Source: Bog-756 sp963727075 (GTDB lineage: Bacteria; Actinomycetota; Acidimicrobiia; Acidimicrobiales; RAAP-2). Taken from it: a stretch of 64,000 bases of DNA. A program made the position numbers and the translations under genes. The notes beneath the pieces are model-generated. The model was given only the letters and a program-made list of their open reading frames with translations, ran no database searches and was not told where the DNA came from. Shown here piece by piece: positions 16,843-26,593 of this stretch (the stretch's first letter is position 1; each line of letters begins with the position of its first letter). The stretch spans positions 310,001 through 374,000 of the forward strand of contig CAVSET010000002.1 of the NCBI GenBank assembly GCA_963727075.1, in the 5' to 3' direction.

Positions 16843-17808
16843 ATGCCGGCAGTGATGGTGGACGACGTCTCGGCGCTGCCCAAGGTAGCGCCGCCCGGCT
16901 CGGCGCAGGCGGCCGGAAGGCCGGTGGTCTCGGTGACCACCGCTCCGTCCGGGTTCGAGGGCGAGGGGTTCCCGGTGCGCCGGGCCTTCGCCGGTGTGGA
17001 CCGTCGGTACCTCGACCCGTTCATCCACATGGACCAGATGGGCGAGGTGGAGTACGCGCCGGGCGAGCCCAAGGGCACGCCCTGGCACCCGCACCGCGGG
17101 TTCGAGACGGTGACCTACATGATCGACGGCACCTTTCAGCATCAGGACTCGATCGGTGGCGGCGGCTTGATCACCAACGGTGACACCCAGTGGATGACCG
17201 CCGGAGGCGGCATCCTCCACATCGAAGCCCCGCCCGAGGAGCTGGTGGCGAGCGGCGGGCTGTTCCACGGCGTCCAGTTGTGGGTGAACCTGCCCCGGGC
17301 CGACAAGATGATCGCGCCTCGTTACCAGGACATCGGGCGCACCAGCGTGGTTCTCCTGGCGTCGCCTGACGGGGGCGCGCTCCTCCGGGTGATCGCCGGT
17401 GACGTGGGCCGTCACGTGGGCCCCGGCTCGACCCATTCCCCGATGGCCATGGTGCATGCCACCGTCTCGCCCGGTGCCCGGGTGGAGATCCCGTGGCCTC
17501 CGGAGTTCAACGCCCTCGTCTACGTGCTGGGCGGCGATGGCACCGTCGGTCCGAGCGGGCAGCCGGTGACGACGGGACAGCTGGCCGTGTTCGGGGATGG
17601 GGACTCGGTGACGGTGGCCGCCCGTCCCGAGCAGGAATCTCGGACCCCGAACCTGGACGTCCTGGTGCTCGGTGGGAGGCCCATCGGCGAGCCGGTCTTC
17701 GCCTACGGCCCCTTCGTGATGAACACCAAGGAAGAGGTGGCCCAGGCCTTCGAGGACTACCAGGCGGGCAGGTTGGGGACCATCCCGGCGGACCACATCG
17801 GGTCCTGA
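16843..17808 (+). CDS. Pirin family protein
   Basis: The ATG at 16843 has GGGAGG upstream and gives 321 residues of the usual bicupin length. The N-terminal cupin has the pirin signature: DPFIHMDQMGEVEYAPG, WHPHRGFETVTYMIDG (H-x-H-x-G-x-E metal ligands) and GGGILHIEAPPEE (H plus later residues). The C-terminal domain carries NALVYVLGGDGTVG and GQLAVFGDGDSVTV. Pirins bind iron; some are quercetinases and others redox-sensing co-regulators. It stands alone, with a palindrome upstream and a possible terminator after the stop, and converges on the MFS exporter gene. Confidence 0.92.
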   Translation: MPAVMVDDVSALPKVAPPGSAQAAGRPVVSVTTAPSGFEGEGFPVRRAFAGVDRRYLDPFIHMDQMGEVEYAPGEPKGTPWHPHRGFETVTYMIDGTFQHQDSIGGGGLITNGDTQWMTAGGGILHIEAPPEELVASGGLFHGVQLWVNLPRADKMIAPRYQDIGRTSVVLLASPDGGALLRVIAGDVGRHVGPGSTHSPMAMVHATVSPGARVEIPWPPEFNALVYVLGGDGTVGPSGQPVTTGQLAVFGDGDSVTVAARPEQESRTPNLDVLVLGGRPIGEPVFAYGPFVMNTKEEVAQAFEDYQAGRLGTIPADHIGS

Positions 17809-17830
17809 CCGGCCCCGGCGCCCGGCCGGT
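17808..17830. terminator. Terminator-like hairpin between pirin and MFS genes
   Basis: ACCGGCC and GGCCGGT pair across a nine-base GC-rich loop just after the pirin stop. It lies between convergent genes and could serve both strands. No U-run follows, as is common at high GC. Confidence 0.4.
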
Positions 17831-17871
17831 GCCGCCCGCCCGGTCCCTATCAAACCGCGCTTCCGTCGCCG

Positions 17872-19411
17872 TCAGACCGAGACCGTCTGGCGCGGCGCGG
17901 GGTCGCCGACCTCCGTCCCGACCGTCGAGGACTCGGCCGCCAGGGCCGAGATGTCCGCCCGGGTGGCTTTGACCAACAAGGCGGCCGACAGCGCCGACAC
18001 GGAGAGACACACCGCACCGACCAGGAAGCCGACCGTGTAGCCGTGGACGGTGGCGGCTTGCACATGGGCCGGTGTGCGGATGCGGGTGGCCAGATAGGTG
18101 GCGGTGGCCGAGGCGGCCACGGTGTTGAGGAGCGCCGTGCCGAGCGACCCTCCCACCTGCTGGGTGGTGTTCACCAAGGCGCTGGCCACCCCGGCGTCGT
18201 GCTGGCCCACCCCGAGCAGGGCCGTGCTGCTCATGGGGACGAACGCCAGACCCATCCCGAGGCTGATGAGCACCTCGGCCGGCAGCACGTGGACGGCGTA
18301 GGCGGAGTGAGGCCCGATGCGGCTCAACCAGACCATGCCGAGGGCGGCGGCTGCGAACCCACCGGTCATCAACGGACGCGGTCCCGTCCGGGGCAGGAGG
18401 CGGCTCGCCACCGTGGCGGCCACGATGATCCCGGCCGAGAAGGGCAGGAAGGCAAAGCCGGACTTGAGCGCCGAGTACCCGAGGTTGCCCTGGAAGTAGT
18501 AGGTAAGGAACAGGAACATCCCGAGCAGGCCGGACCCGACCATGAAGGAGCTGAGGTACGAGCCTCCCCGGTTCCGGTCGAGGATCACCCTCATCGGCAG
18601 CAGCGGGTGCTTGGTGCGCAGCTCGATGGCGATGAAGCCGGCCAGGAACACGGCCGCGATGGCCAGGCACACGAGCGTCGGTCCCGACGCCCATCCGTCC
18701 TGGGCGGCACGGGTGAACCCGTAGACCAGGGCCACCAGGCCCGCCGTCACGCTCACCGTGCCGGGGATGTCATAGCTGGTGTTGCCGTGGGCCTTGCTCT
18801 CCCGGACGACCGGCACGGCGGCCATGGCCGTGAAAGCGGCGATCGGGATGTTGACCAGCAGGCACCAGCGCCACGAGGCGAACTCGGTGAGCACTCCGCC
18901 GAGGATGAGGCCGATGGCAGCACCCCCTCCGGCGATGGCGCCGTAGACGCCGAATGCGGTGGCCCGCTCCTTCACTTCGGTGAAGGTCACGGTGATGAGG
19001 GAGAGCGCGGCGGGAGCGAGCAGCGCGCCGAAGGCACCTTGCAGGGCCCGCGCCCCGAAGAGCATCGGTGCGTTGACCGCCACGCCGCCGAGGGCGGAAG
19101 CCCCGGCGAAGCCCAACAGCCCGACGACGAAGATGCGCTTGCGCCCGACGTAGTCGGCGATTCGGCCGCCGAGCAGCAGCAAGCTGCCGAACGACAAGGT
19201 GTACGCCGTCACCATCCACTGCCGGTTGGCCGTAGAGATGTGGAGGGCGCGCTGGGCTGAGGGAAGGGCGATGGTCACGATGGAGGCATCGAGCACCACC
19301 ATCAGCTGGGCGATGGCGATCACCGCCAGGGCCAGCCAGCGTCGGGGATCGGGTCCCTCGGCCTCGGCGCGGCCGTGGAGTCGACGGACTGAATTCGGTG
19401 ATGGTGGCCAT
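17872..19411 (-). pseudogene. MFS drug exporter (DHA2/EmrB type), frameshifted near the N-terminus
   Basis: From an in-frame start at 19323 the sequence reads IAIAQLMVVLDASIVTIALP, the first helix with the family D-x-x-I-V-x-x-A-L-P motif, then GGRIADYVGRKRIFVVGLLG (motif A) and LQGAFGALLAPAALSLIT, with about 14 hydrophobic segments. The better start is the ATG at 19411, which has AGGAG seven bases upstream and encodes MATITEFSPSTPRPRRG, but this is out of frame with the transporter; the correct frame just before 19323 reads RRWLALAV, the usual lead-in. One indel between about 19340 and 19400 therefore splits leader from body. It follows its likely repressor gene tetR at 19508-20152 and would export toxic compounds. 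Confidence 0.8.
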
Positions 19412-19443
19412 GGAGGCTCCTCGCGGAATTGGGTTCGGGCGTT

Positions 19444-19529
19444 CGGGGGTACTGGCGGTGGATCAGTGGGTCGGGGGTACCGGCGGCGGATCAGTGGGGT
19501 CGGGGTACTAGCGGTGAATCAATGGGAGG
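19444..19529. repeat. Three tandem 28-29 bp repeats spanning the 3' end of tetR
   Basis: The units start at 19444, 19472 and 19501, each of the form CGGGGGTACTGGCGGTGGAT followed by CAGTGGG, with a few differences. The third unit includes the last codons and the stop of the tetR gene on the minus strand; the other two lie just downstream of it. This looks like tandem duplication of the gene's 3' end by slippage. Confidence 0.8.
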
Positions 19530-20152
19530 ACGATGTCGTCCACCATGTGTACGGCGAAGGCCTCGTCGAGCGGCTCGCCTTGGATGACCAACCGGTTCAT
19601 GAGCATGGCGGGCATCACCTCGTCCACGAGGTCCGCGGTGCTGCCCTCGGGCAGCTCCCCCCGGCGGACGGCGCGTTCGATGATCCCCTTGAATTTCCCC
19701 CGCTTGCTTTCGATGACCTGGGTGCGCACCAGGTGGGCCAGCTCGGCGTCGGTCCGCATGGCGCACATCACGCCGGCGACGATGGCGGCATCCTCGGTGG
19801 TCATCGAGGTGCACATCTGGGTGAGCTCGCCGAGCAGGTCACCCCGCAGCGAGCCGGTGTCGACCGGCACGGCCAGCACGTCCATCTTGAGCCGCCGGAC
19901 GGCCTCGGCGACGATCTGGGCCTTGCCCGACCAGTGCCGGTAGATGGTGGCCTTGCCGGCCTTGGCCCGTTCGGCCAGCGCATCCATGCTGAACCGGTCG
20001 TAGCCGACCTCCATGAGCAGCTCCAGGGCGGCGTCGAGGATGGCCTGCTCGCGGGCTTCAGCCCTCGGGCCGCTCGGGCGCTTGGCCCGGTTGGCGCTCT
20101 CGTTCTCCAGCGTGGTGCCCATCTGCTCGACTCTCCGACCGACGCTCGGCAT
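19508..20152 (-). CDS. TetR-family transcriptional repressor
   Basis: The 214-residue protein has an N-terminal HTH typical of TetR: AILDAALELLMEVGYDRFSM, AERAKAGKATIYRHWSGKAQ (residues about 36-85; the recognition helix is GKATIYRHW). The rest is helical, as in the ligand-binding domain. A promoter with two GGAACG-N4-CGTTCC sites lies directly upstream, indicating autoregulation. The next gene on the strand is an MFS exporter, so this is probably a drug-efflux operon derepressed by the exporter's substrates. The start at 20152 fits the spacing to the promoter; a Met at residue 11 is an alternative. Confidence 0.9.
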   Translation of the reverse strand: MPSVGRRVEQMGTTLENESANRAKRPSGPRAEAREQAILDAALELLMEVGYDRFSMDALAERAKAGKATIYRHWSGKAQIVAEAVRRLKMDVLAVPVDTGSLRGDLLGELTQMCTSMTTEDAAIVAGVMCAMRTDAELAHLVRTQVIESKRGKFKGIIERAVRRGELPEGSTADLVDEVMPAMLMNRLVIQGEPLDEAFAVHMVDDIVLPLIHR

Positions 20153-20160
20153 CGGCCCAA

Positions 20161-20220
20161 AACGGAACGGTTCCGTTCATGAAAACTGTACAGATTCACC
20201 GTGCGGAACGCAACCGTTCC
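20161..20220 (-). promoter_or_regulatory. tetR promoter with two operator sites
   Basis: On the minus strand TTGCGT (20208-20213) and TACAGT (20185-20190) are spaced 17 bases, a good sigma-70-like promoter. Two inverted repeats flank it: GGAACG-CAAC-CGTTCC at 20205-20220, over the -35, and GGAACG-GTTC-CGTTCA at 20164-20179, just after the -10. Their centres are 41 bases apart, about four helical turns. Confidence 0.75.
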
Positions 20221-20268
20221 GTTCCGATTAGCCCATGAGCTGGGACGCTGTGAGTGAACGAGGCCCGC

Positions 20269-22201
20269 TCAGGGTCCTTCGCCGCCCGACGGGGTGCACG
20301 ACCTCGGGTCCCAGGGTTGGAGCGGTGAGACGGCCGTGGTCGGAGGCTGGAAGGCGCTCGTACCGGGGGAGCCCGCCGTCGTGGTGGGCGCCGAGCTGGT
20401 GGTCGGGGCAGTCGCCGGAACGCTGCTCGTCGAGCCGGCGGTCGCCCCGCCCGGGACGGTGGAGGCCACTGGCGGAGGGTTCACGGCGAACTGAGAGCCG
20501 GTGACCACGGTCACCTGGGCACCGTCGGCCGTGGGCCCGAGGGCGGTGATCACCGCTCCCGAGAGTGAATGGGCCACGGCTTCAGCCGCCGCCTCGGCCG
20601 CGGGGGTCTTCGAGGAGTAGTACACGACCGTCTCGGACTGGGCACCCACCGATGGGGTGTCGCCGGCAGCGACCATTTTGAACCCGAGGGCGGCCAGCGC
20701 GGCGGAGGTGTCGGTCGCCTGGTTGTAGGCGCCGGTGCCGTTGAGCACCGAGACCGACACGCTCGAAGGGACGGGGAGCTTCTGCCCGGTCATGGTGTCG
20801 ATGTTGGCTCCGATATGGAGGAACTGGTCGATGACCTGCTGATCCTGGGTGATGGAAGGGAACTCGATGCTGCCGTAGTTCCCGCCCTTGTAGAGGTACG
20901 ACCCGAACTGGTCGACCTGCACCGGCAGGGTCAGCTGCGGCGCCGAGTTGACGTTGACCGAATGGAAGTTGAGCACGAGGCTGATCATGTCCGAGCTCGG
21001 AGAATTGCTGGTCGACCTCGAGCTGGGGCGCCACTCCGCTGACCAGCTGCTCGTCGGTGATGGGGTTGCCCAGGCCCTGTTGGGACACGGCTGTGCCCAA
21101 CACCCGCAAGAACTCGTGGTTGCGGCGGATTCGGGCCAGGTCGCTCAGGTTCTCGGACGGCCAGTACTGGGGCAGGTTGGTGGTCACGCCGGGCCCCTTG
21201 TACTGGAGGTGGCGGGCCCTCACCACCTGCAGGGCGTGGAACCCGTCGAGCGAGACGCACCCGGGGGTCAGCTGCTGCAGGCCCGAGTAGGCGTCGAACA
21301 CCGGCTCGGGGAAGTACATCTTCACGCCGCCGAGGTCGTTGACCACGTTGGCGAACGTGTCGAAGTTGAGGACGACGTAGTGCTGGATCGGGATGCCCAG
21401 GTTCTCGTTGATGGCCGCCACCAGCTGGCTCGGCCCCTGGTAGAGGGCGGCGTCGATCTTGTTGGCCCCCGTGGTCCGGGCGTTGGGGACGAAGAGGTCG
21501 CGCGGCACCGACAGGATCGACACCGAGTGCCGCGATGGATCCAGGTGAAGGAGCATGACCACGTCGCTGTTGACACCGTTGACGCCCTGCGAGCACAGCC
21601 CGTACGCAGCGTTCTGCACGGCCAGGGCGCAGCGGTCGGTCGAGCCGACCATGAGGATGTTCTCGGTGCCGGCGTCGGCCCCGCTGGTCGGGACGTCGGT
21701 CAGCCCGCGCACGTCGATGCGGTGGATCTCGTGATTGAGGTACCAGGCATAGCCCAGGGTGGCGCCCACCAGGACGACGATGACCATGGCGAGGGTCCCG
21801 ACGATCCACTTGGCCTTGCGGTGTCGGCCCTTCGGCCGACGACCTGCCGCTTTCACTTGCTCGCCGAGGACTCGCAGCCCCGACTCGTCGAACGTGCTCA
21901 CGGGTGCCCGGCCGGCCGAGTGGGCGTGACGCCGCTTGGCTGGCTGCAGTGCGGCCAGACCGCCGGTCGCTCCGGACCCACTCCCGTCGCGGGGCGGAAC
22001 GTTCCCGTTTCCGGTGCCGGCGCTCCCGTTCGCCGCGTTCACCCCCCCATTCGCCGCGTTCCCTTCGCCGCTGACCGTCGGCCCGGTGGGCGTCGGGCCC
22101 GGCGCGCCGGGACGGGGCGGGTAGGTCCGGCCGAGCCGAGGATCGGGTCCCGAGACGGCGGTGGGCGCGGGCTCGGAACCGCCTGGGCTGCTACGAGCCA
22201 T
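20269..22201 (-). pseudogene. LytR-CpsA-Psr family protein with LytR_C domain, one frameshift
   Basis: From the ATG at 22201 there is a proline/glycine-rich cytoplasmic tail, one membrane helix (IVGTLAMVIVVLVGATLGYA) and the LCP catalytic domain: NILMVGSTDRC, DVVMLLHLDPSRHSVSILSV with PRDLFV, and NKIDAALYQGPSQLVAAINE. These enzymes attach teichoic acid-like or arabinogalactan polymers to peptidoglycan. Near 20995-21000 the reading frame changes: VDQQFSELGHD ends the first part, and SDMISLVLNFHSVNVN resumes in the other frame through a C-terminal LytR_C domain (VSVSVLNGTGAYNQA, VVYYSSKTPAAEAAAE) to the stop at 20269. Removing one base restores a protein of about 640 residues, so the lesion may be technical. 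Confidence 0.85.
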
Positions 22202-22228
22202 GGCTCGCAACGGTAGCAAGAGCGCTGG

Positions 22229-23874
22229 TCATCCTGGGGTCGTTGCGCCCCGCCGGTCTCCACCCGGTCCGTGCCCGTTGTGGCTCGCCGGCGCCCGCCG
22301 CGGGGCGACCGGCGAAGGCCGGCCTTCGTCGGCCCGCACCAGACCCCATCGATGCGGGCGCAGGCGTAGCGTCTCGTACCAGTAGCGCACGGTCCATGTC
22401 GGCCAGTTGTTGACGACCCGGCCCGAGGCGTCCTTATACCAGCTCCGGCAGCCGGCCACCCAGGCGGTGCCCGCCATCAATCGCTGGGTCCGCTCGTCGT
22501 CCTGGCGGTAGACGTCGTCGGCCACCACGGCGAGGGGTGGCCCCGCCGGCCCCGCCGGCTCGGGTCTGGAGGGCCATGACTTGGAGGATGAGGTTGATCT
22601 GGCGTTCCACCATGAACAGGATCGAATTGTGCCCCAGATTGGTGTTGGGGCCGTAGAGGAAGTAGCAGTTCGGGAAGGGTGGCGCCGCCAGGCCGAGGTA
22701 GGCATGCGCACCCTGCTCCCATTCGGTGGCGAGTGAGCGCCCACCGATCCCGATGACATCGATGTGCGAGAGGAAGTCGGTGGTGGAGAAACCGGTCGCG
22801 AAGATGATTGCGTCGGCCGGATGCCTCAGGCCGTCGGTGGTCACGATGCCGTCCGCCTCGACATGGTCGACGGCCTGGTCGACGACCTGCACATTCGGCC
22901 GCATGAGTGTCGGGTACCAATCGTTGGAGATGAGGATGCGTTTGCACCCGACCGGGTAGTCCGGGACCACCGTTGACCCGGGCAGGCGATCGGAGACCAC
23001 CCGGCCGCGGATTCCCTTGACGAACGCCTCTGTGAGCTTTCGACCGGGCCAGCTGTCCTTGCGGAACCACAGCCAGCGCAGCTCGAGGCTCCAGTAGATC
23101 CACCACCGGTAGGCCGTGGCGGCCGCGCCGACGTGCTCCATGAGCCACCGGGTGGGAGTGCGGTAGGCGCGGTCCTTCTTGGGGGCCACATAGTTGGGCG
23201 TGCGCTGGATAGACGGTGAGCTCGGCCGCCGACTCGGCGACGATCGGAACGAACTGGATGGCGCTCGCCCCGTTCCCGATGACTGCGACCCGCTTCCCGG
23301 CGAGGTCGCGGGCGTGGTCCCACCTGGCCGAGTGCCATGTCGGGCCGGCAAACCGATCGAGACCCTCGAGATCGGGGATCTGGGGCCGATTGAGCTGGCC
23401 GCAGGCGAAGACCACGACGTCGGCCTCGAGCCTGCGGCGGCCATCGGTGGTGGACAGGTCGAGCTGCCAGCGCCTTCTCGTCTCGTCGAAGACGGCACGG
23501 CGGACCGAGGTGCGCAGGAGTAGGTGCGGACCGAGGTCGAAGCGCTCGACGCAGTCGTCCACATAGTCCAGGATCTCGGGCTGCTCGGCGAAACGCCGGG
23601 TCCAGTCCGACTTCGGGGCGAAGGAGAACGAGTAGAGATGGGACGGGACGTCGCACCCGCTCCCCGGGTAGGTGTTATCCCTCCAGGTACCGCCCACCCG
23701 CTCGGACTGCTCGACGATGGTGAAGCCGCGGATGCCGGACCGGACGAGCTGCATGCCCATGGCCAGGCCGGACAGACCGCCGCCGACGATGACGACACTC
23801 GGGACGGTCCGGCCTGCGGTCCGGGCGGCCGTGGTCTCCCGCGCCAATCGCCTGCGCCCAATGTCCAGCGCCAC
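22229..23874 (-). pseudogene. Flavin monooxygenase of Baeyer-Villiger type, two frameshifts
   Basis: The likely GTG start at 23874 has GGAG upstream. The first frame has VVIVGGGLSGLAMGMQLV (FAD site), the Baeyer-Villiger fingerprint FAGPTWHSARWD (F-x-G-x-x-x-H-x-x-x-W-D) and VAVIGNGASAIQFVP (NADP site). Near 23205 the frame changes, and RTPNYVAPKKDRAYRTP continues through IIFATGFSTTDFLSHIDVIG to NTNLGHNSILFMVERQINLI. Near 22560 it changes again and ends with CRSWYKDASGRVVNNWPTW. All expected motifs are present, in order, over about 545 residues, so two single-base changes would give a complete enzyme that oxidises ketones to esters or related reactions. Confidence 0.85.
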
Positions 23875-24064
23875 GTCCGCTCCGTTCCGTTCCTCAGGCC
23901 TCAACGGCCGGCGCGCCCGGCCGTCGGGCACCTCATTCAGGCCGACCCGATGGTAGGTCTCCTCGGAACTTGGCACGACACGGGATCGGTCGGACCGGAT
24001 GTCCCGTCGTCGATGACCGCCACCCCTTGCGGACGGCGGGTGACGGTCATCAGACTTCTGGGAC

Positions 24065-24860
24065 GTGACCGAGGAGCCGTCCGTACCACCCGAGCGGGGC
24101 GGCTGGCAACCGACGGCCCGGTCATCCCGTCTGGCCCGGGCGAGGGCCAGCTTCGGGCAGGCGCTCCGCACCCTGCTCCGGCCCGAGGGCCTGCCGCCCG
24201 AGGCGGCGGCCGAGCTCGAGGCGGCGTTCGGCGGCATCGGGTCGCGAGGTCGTCTCGGGAGGCCCCGGGCGCCTCGGCAGGGTCCGGGCCCAGGTGCGGT
24301 CCGCACCGCCTCGTCTGCTCGACTGGATGTCCGGCCAGGTGCTCGACCACCCGGCCGTCCTCTACGACCTGGAGGGCGTCGAGATGCTCGTCCTCCCGCC
24401 AGAGCCCGCTCGATCACGGCGGCCGTGGGTGGGCTGCAGGTGGCCTTGGTCGCGGCTGCGGCCGCATCAACACTCGAGGGCGGCCCGGTCCTGGCCCTCG
24501 CCATCGACGGGGTGGTGGGCCAGGTGGCCTCCATCGTGCACGGGTGCTGCGACTGGTACAACACCGGCTCGTACCTGGTCGCGCCAGCTGCACGACCGGT
24601 CGATCACCGTGGACCGGACCGAGATCCGGCGGCTGACCAACGCGGCCCTCATGTCCAAGGGGCGGGTCGTGGATGAGCGGGCCCTGAACCGGTCCACCGA
24701 GCTCCGGCTGTTCCGCCACTGGGTGGCCCGTGGGCTGGTCGACGCCCTGCCCCTCGGCTCGAGCCTCGGCCGGGCCTCGGTGCGGGCCGCCGAGCGGATC
24801 GACCACTCCGACCTGGGCGGGCTGGTAGAGCGGCTGCGGGCCGATACGCGGAACGAATGA
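24065..24860 (+). pseudogene. Unrecognised protein broken by several frame changes
   Basis: I do not recognise the family. A GTG at 24065 starts a helical segment (ARASFGQALRTLLRPEGLPP, AAAELEAAFGGIG). The frame then appears to shift to one reading PPRLLDWMSGQVLDHPAVLY, back to the first for ALVAAAAASTLEGGPVLALA and IVHGCCDWYNTGSYLV, and again to the other for RSITVDRTEIRRLTNAALMS, WVARGLVDALPLGSSLGRAS and the end at 24860. The alternation of two frames with sensible, non-repetitive protein in each suggests one gene of about 265 residues with three or four indels. The protein would have one hydrophobic central helix pair. Confidence 0.45.
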
Positions 24861-24902
24861 GCCGGACCGGCCTCGTGCCCTCCTGAAGACGGGACGGCCC
24901 GC

Positions 24903-25862
24903 TCAGCCCGATCCTGTCCCGTACAGCGTGGTGAGCGCTCGGCCGATCTGCCCGAGGCCGAGGCGGATCTCGGGCGGGTCGACTACCTCGACACCCGGTC
25001 CCAGGCCGGCCAACTCCCCGATCAGGCTGCGGTGTGACTGGCCCCGGATCTCGACCTCGACCCGGCCACCGGGTGCAGCTGGGCCGATGCTCACCCGGTT
25101 GCCGAGCACCCAACGGCAGAGGCCCACCATGTCCGGATCGACCAGTGCGTGGACGGTGACCGGGCAGCGCATCCGCTCGACCTCGCTGATGATCGCGGCC
25201 CACGCTTCGGCCAGGTCGAACCCGGCCGGCCGCTCCGCCCGGAGGCCCGTCGGCTCGACCGAGGTCATCCGGTCGACGCGGAACGTGCGCTGGCCGGCAT
25301 CGGTGTCGGCCACCAGGTACCAGGCCGAGCCCTTGGCAGCCAGCCCGAGCGGGTTGACCACCCGAGAGGTGACCGAGCCGTCCCGGGCCACGTAGCCGAG
25401 CGACAGCTGTTGACCGTCGATGACCGCCTGCTGCACGGCGTCGAGGTGGGGTGGGGCGGGACGTTCCGGTACCAACCGGTCCCAGCCGTTGGCGTCGATG
25501 ACCACGGCCATCTGGGCCGCCTCGGCCTGGGTGCGGAACGATTCGGGCAGCGCCCGCACCAGTTTGCGCAGGGCGGCACGCAACTCCGGGGTGGCCGAGG
25601 ACGAGGGCCCGGCCACCAGGAACAGTGCCCGCGCCTCGGCAGCCGACAGCCCGCTGAGGTCGGTCCGGCCCCCGCCGGCCAGCCGCCAGCCGCCGTGACG
25701 GCCCTGGAGTGAGTAGACGGGGAGACCGGCCATGGCCAGGGCCTCGAGGTCCCGCCGGGCCGTCCGTTCCGAGATCTCCAGCTCGGTGGCGACCTCGGAC
25801 GCGGTCACCCGGCCCTTGGCCTGGAGCATGAGGAGGATGGCCACCAGCCGATCGGCGCGCAC
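24903..25862 (-). CDS. HTH/WYL-domain transcriptional regulator (YafY-like)
   Basis: From the GTG at 25862 the protein has 319 residues. VRADRLVAILLMLQAKGRVT then ELEISERTARRDLEALAMAG form a DeoR-type winged helix, and a WYL domain follows, with LSLGYVARDGSVTSRVVNPL, KGSAWYLVADTDAGQRTFRV (the W-Y-L core) and DRMTSVEP. A C-terminal WCX-like extension follows (CPVTVHALVDPDMVGLCRWV). Regulators of this class often sit beside DinB or glyoxalase genes; here a DinB gene is divergent at 25990, with about 130 bases between the starts. A start at 25913 adds 17 residues without family similarity. Confidence 0.9.
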   Translation of the reverse strand: MRADRLVAILLMLQAKGRVTASEVATELEISERTARRDLEALAMAGLPVYSLQGRHGGWRLAGGGRTDLSGLSAAEARALFLVAGPSSSATPELRAALRKLVRALPESFRTQAEAAQMAVVIDANGWDRLVPERPAPPHLDAVQQAVIDGQQLSLGYVARDGSVTSRVVNPLGLAAKGSAWYLVADTDAGQRTFRVDRMTSVEPTGLRAERPAGFDLAEAWAAIISEVERMRCPVTVHALVDPDMVGLCRWVLGNRVSIGPAAPGGRVEVEIRGQSHRSLIGELAGLGPGVEVVDPPEIRLGLGQIGRALTTLYGTGSG

Positions 25863-25989
25863 GACCCCATCTTCGCAGTTGAACCGGCCATAGGTTGTCC
25901 GGTTTAGGAGCACATGCTGTCAGGGCAGGCAGATCGCCTGGACACAGCGTCGGGGCCGGCCTCCATCGGCCCCGAGAAAGGTGGCCACC

Positions 25990-26496
25990 ATGCCCGGACT
26001 CACCACTCCCGTCGCCGATGAGCGCCACGGACTGCTCTCATTCCTGACCCAGCAGCGCGCCGCCCTCGACCGCTGCCGCCGGTCTCACCGACAGCAGGCC
26101 GGCTCCCGACGCGGCTCCAGCACGTGGCCGACGAGCGATGGGTAGCTCGAGGCGGGGTCGGCGGAGTACTGGCCAACTTCGATGAGCCCCTGGGACCGCG
26201 GGGATGTGCTGGCCCTCTACGACCAGGTGGTGGAGACCGAGGCGGCCATTGGCGGCCTGGACCTCGACCAACCGGTCCCCGTCCCCCGAGGGGTGCGTTG
26301 GTTCCCCCAGGACGTCGAGGCCTGGTCGGTGCGCTGGGTCCTGCTCCACCTCATCGAGGAGACCGCCCGCCACGCCGGCCATGCCGACATCCTCCGCGAG
26401 TCGATCGACGGGGCGACGGCCGTCTCCCTGGTGGCGGCGGTGGAGGGCTGGCCGGCCTCGGACTGGGTGGAGCCGTGGAGCCCGGCCGCGGCCTGA
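25990..26496 (+). pseudogene. DinB/DUF664 family protein, frameshifted
   Basis: The ATG at 25990 (GGTGG upstream) encodes MPGLTTPVADERHGLLSFLT and QQRAAL, the usual start of actinobacterial DinB-like proteins. After a frame change near 26070 and another near 26150 the frame ending at 26496 reads LALYDQVVETEAAIGGLDLD, then VEAWSVRWVLLHLIEETARH and AGHADILRESIDGAT, the conserved helix with H-x-x-E-E-x-x-R-H-x-G-H metal ligands. The family forms four-helix bundles that may use mycothiol or bacillithiol. It is divergent from the WYL regulator, a common pairing that implies control by it. Confidence 0.75.
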
Positions 26497-26593
26497 GCTG
26501 GGCCCCTGCGGGGTTACGCCGTGGCGGATCGGATCCGGCAGACCGGAACGGTGGGGCCGACGACGAAGCGCCGGGGACGGACGTGCCGGGTCG

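Noticed and set aside
19323..19411. Start of the MFS gene at 19323 as a normal N-terminus
   Set aside because: It would remove the beginning of the first helix, and a strong ribosome-binding site with an ATG lies upstream in another frame, so a frameshift is more likely.
23875..24564. N-terminal extension of the monooxygenase frame up to 24564
   Set aside because: The extension is compositionally shadow-like and overlaps the gene at 24065; family similarity starts just after 23874.
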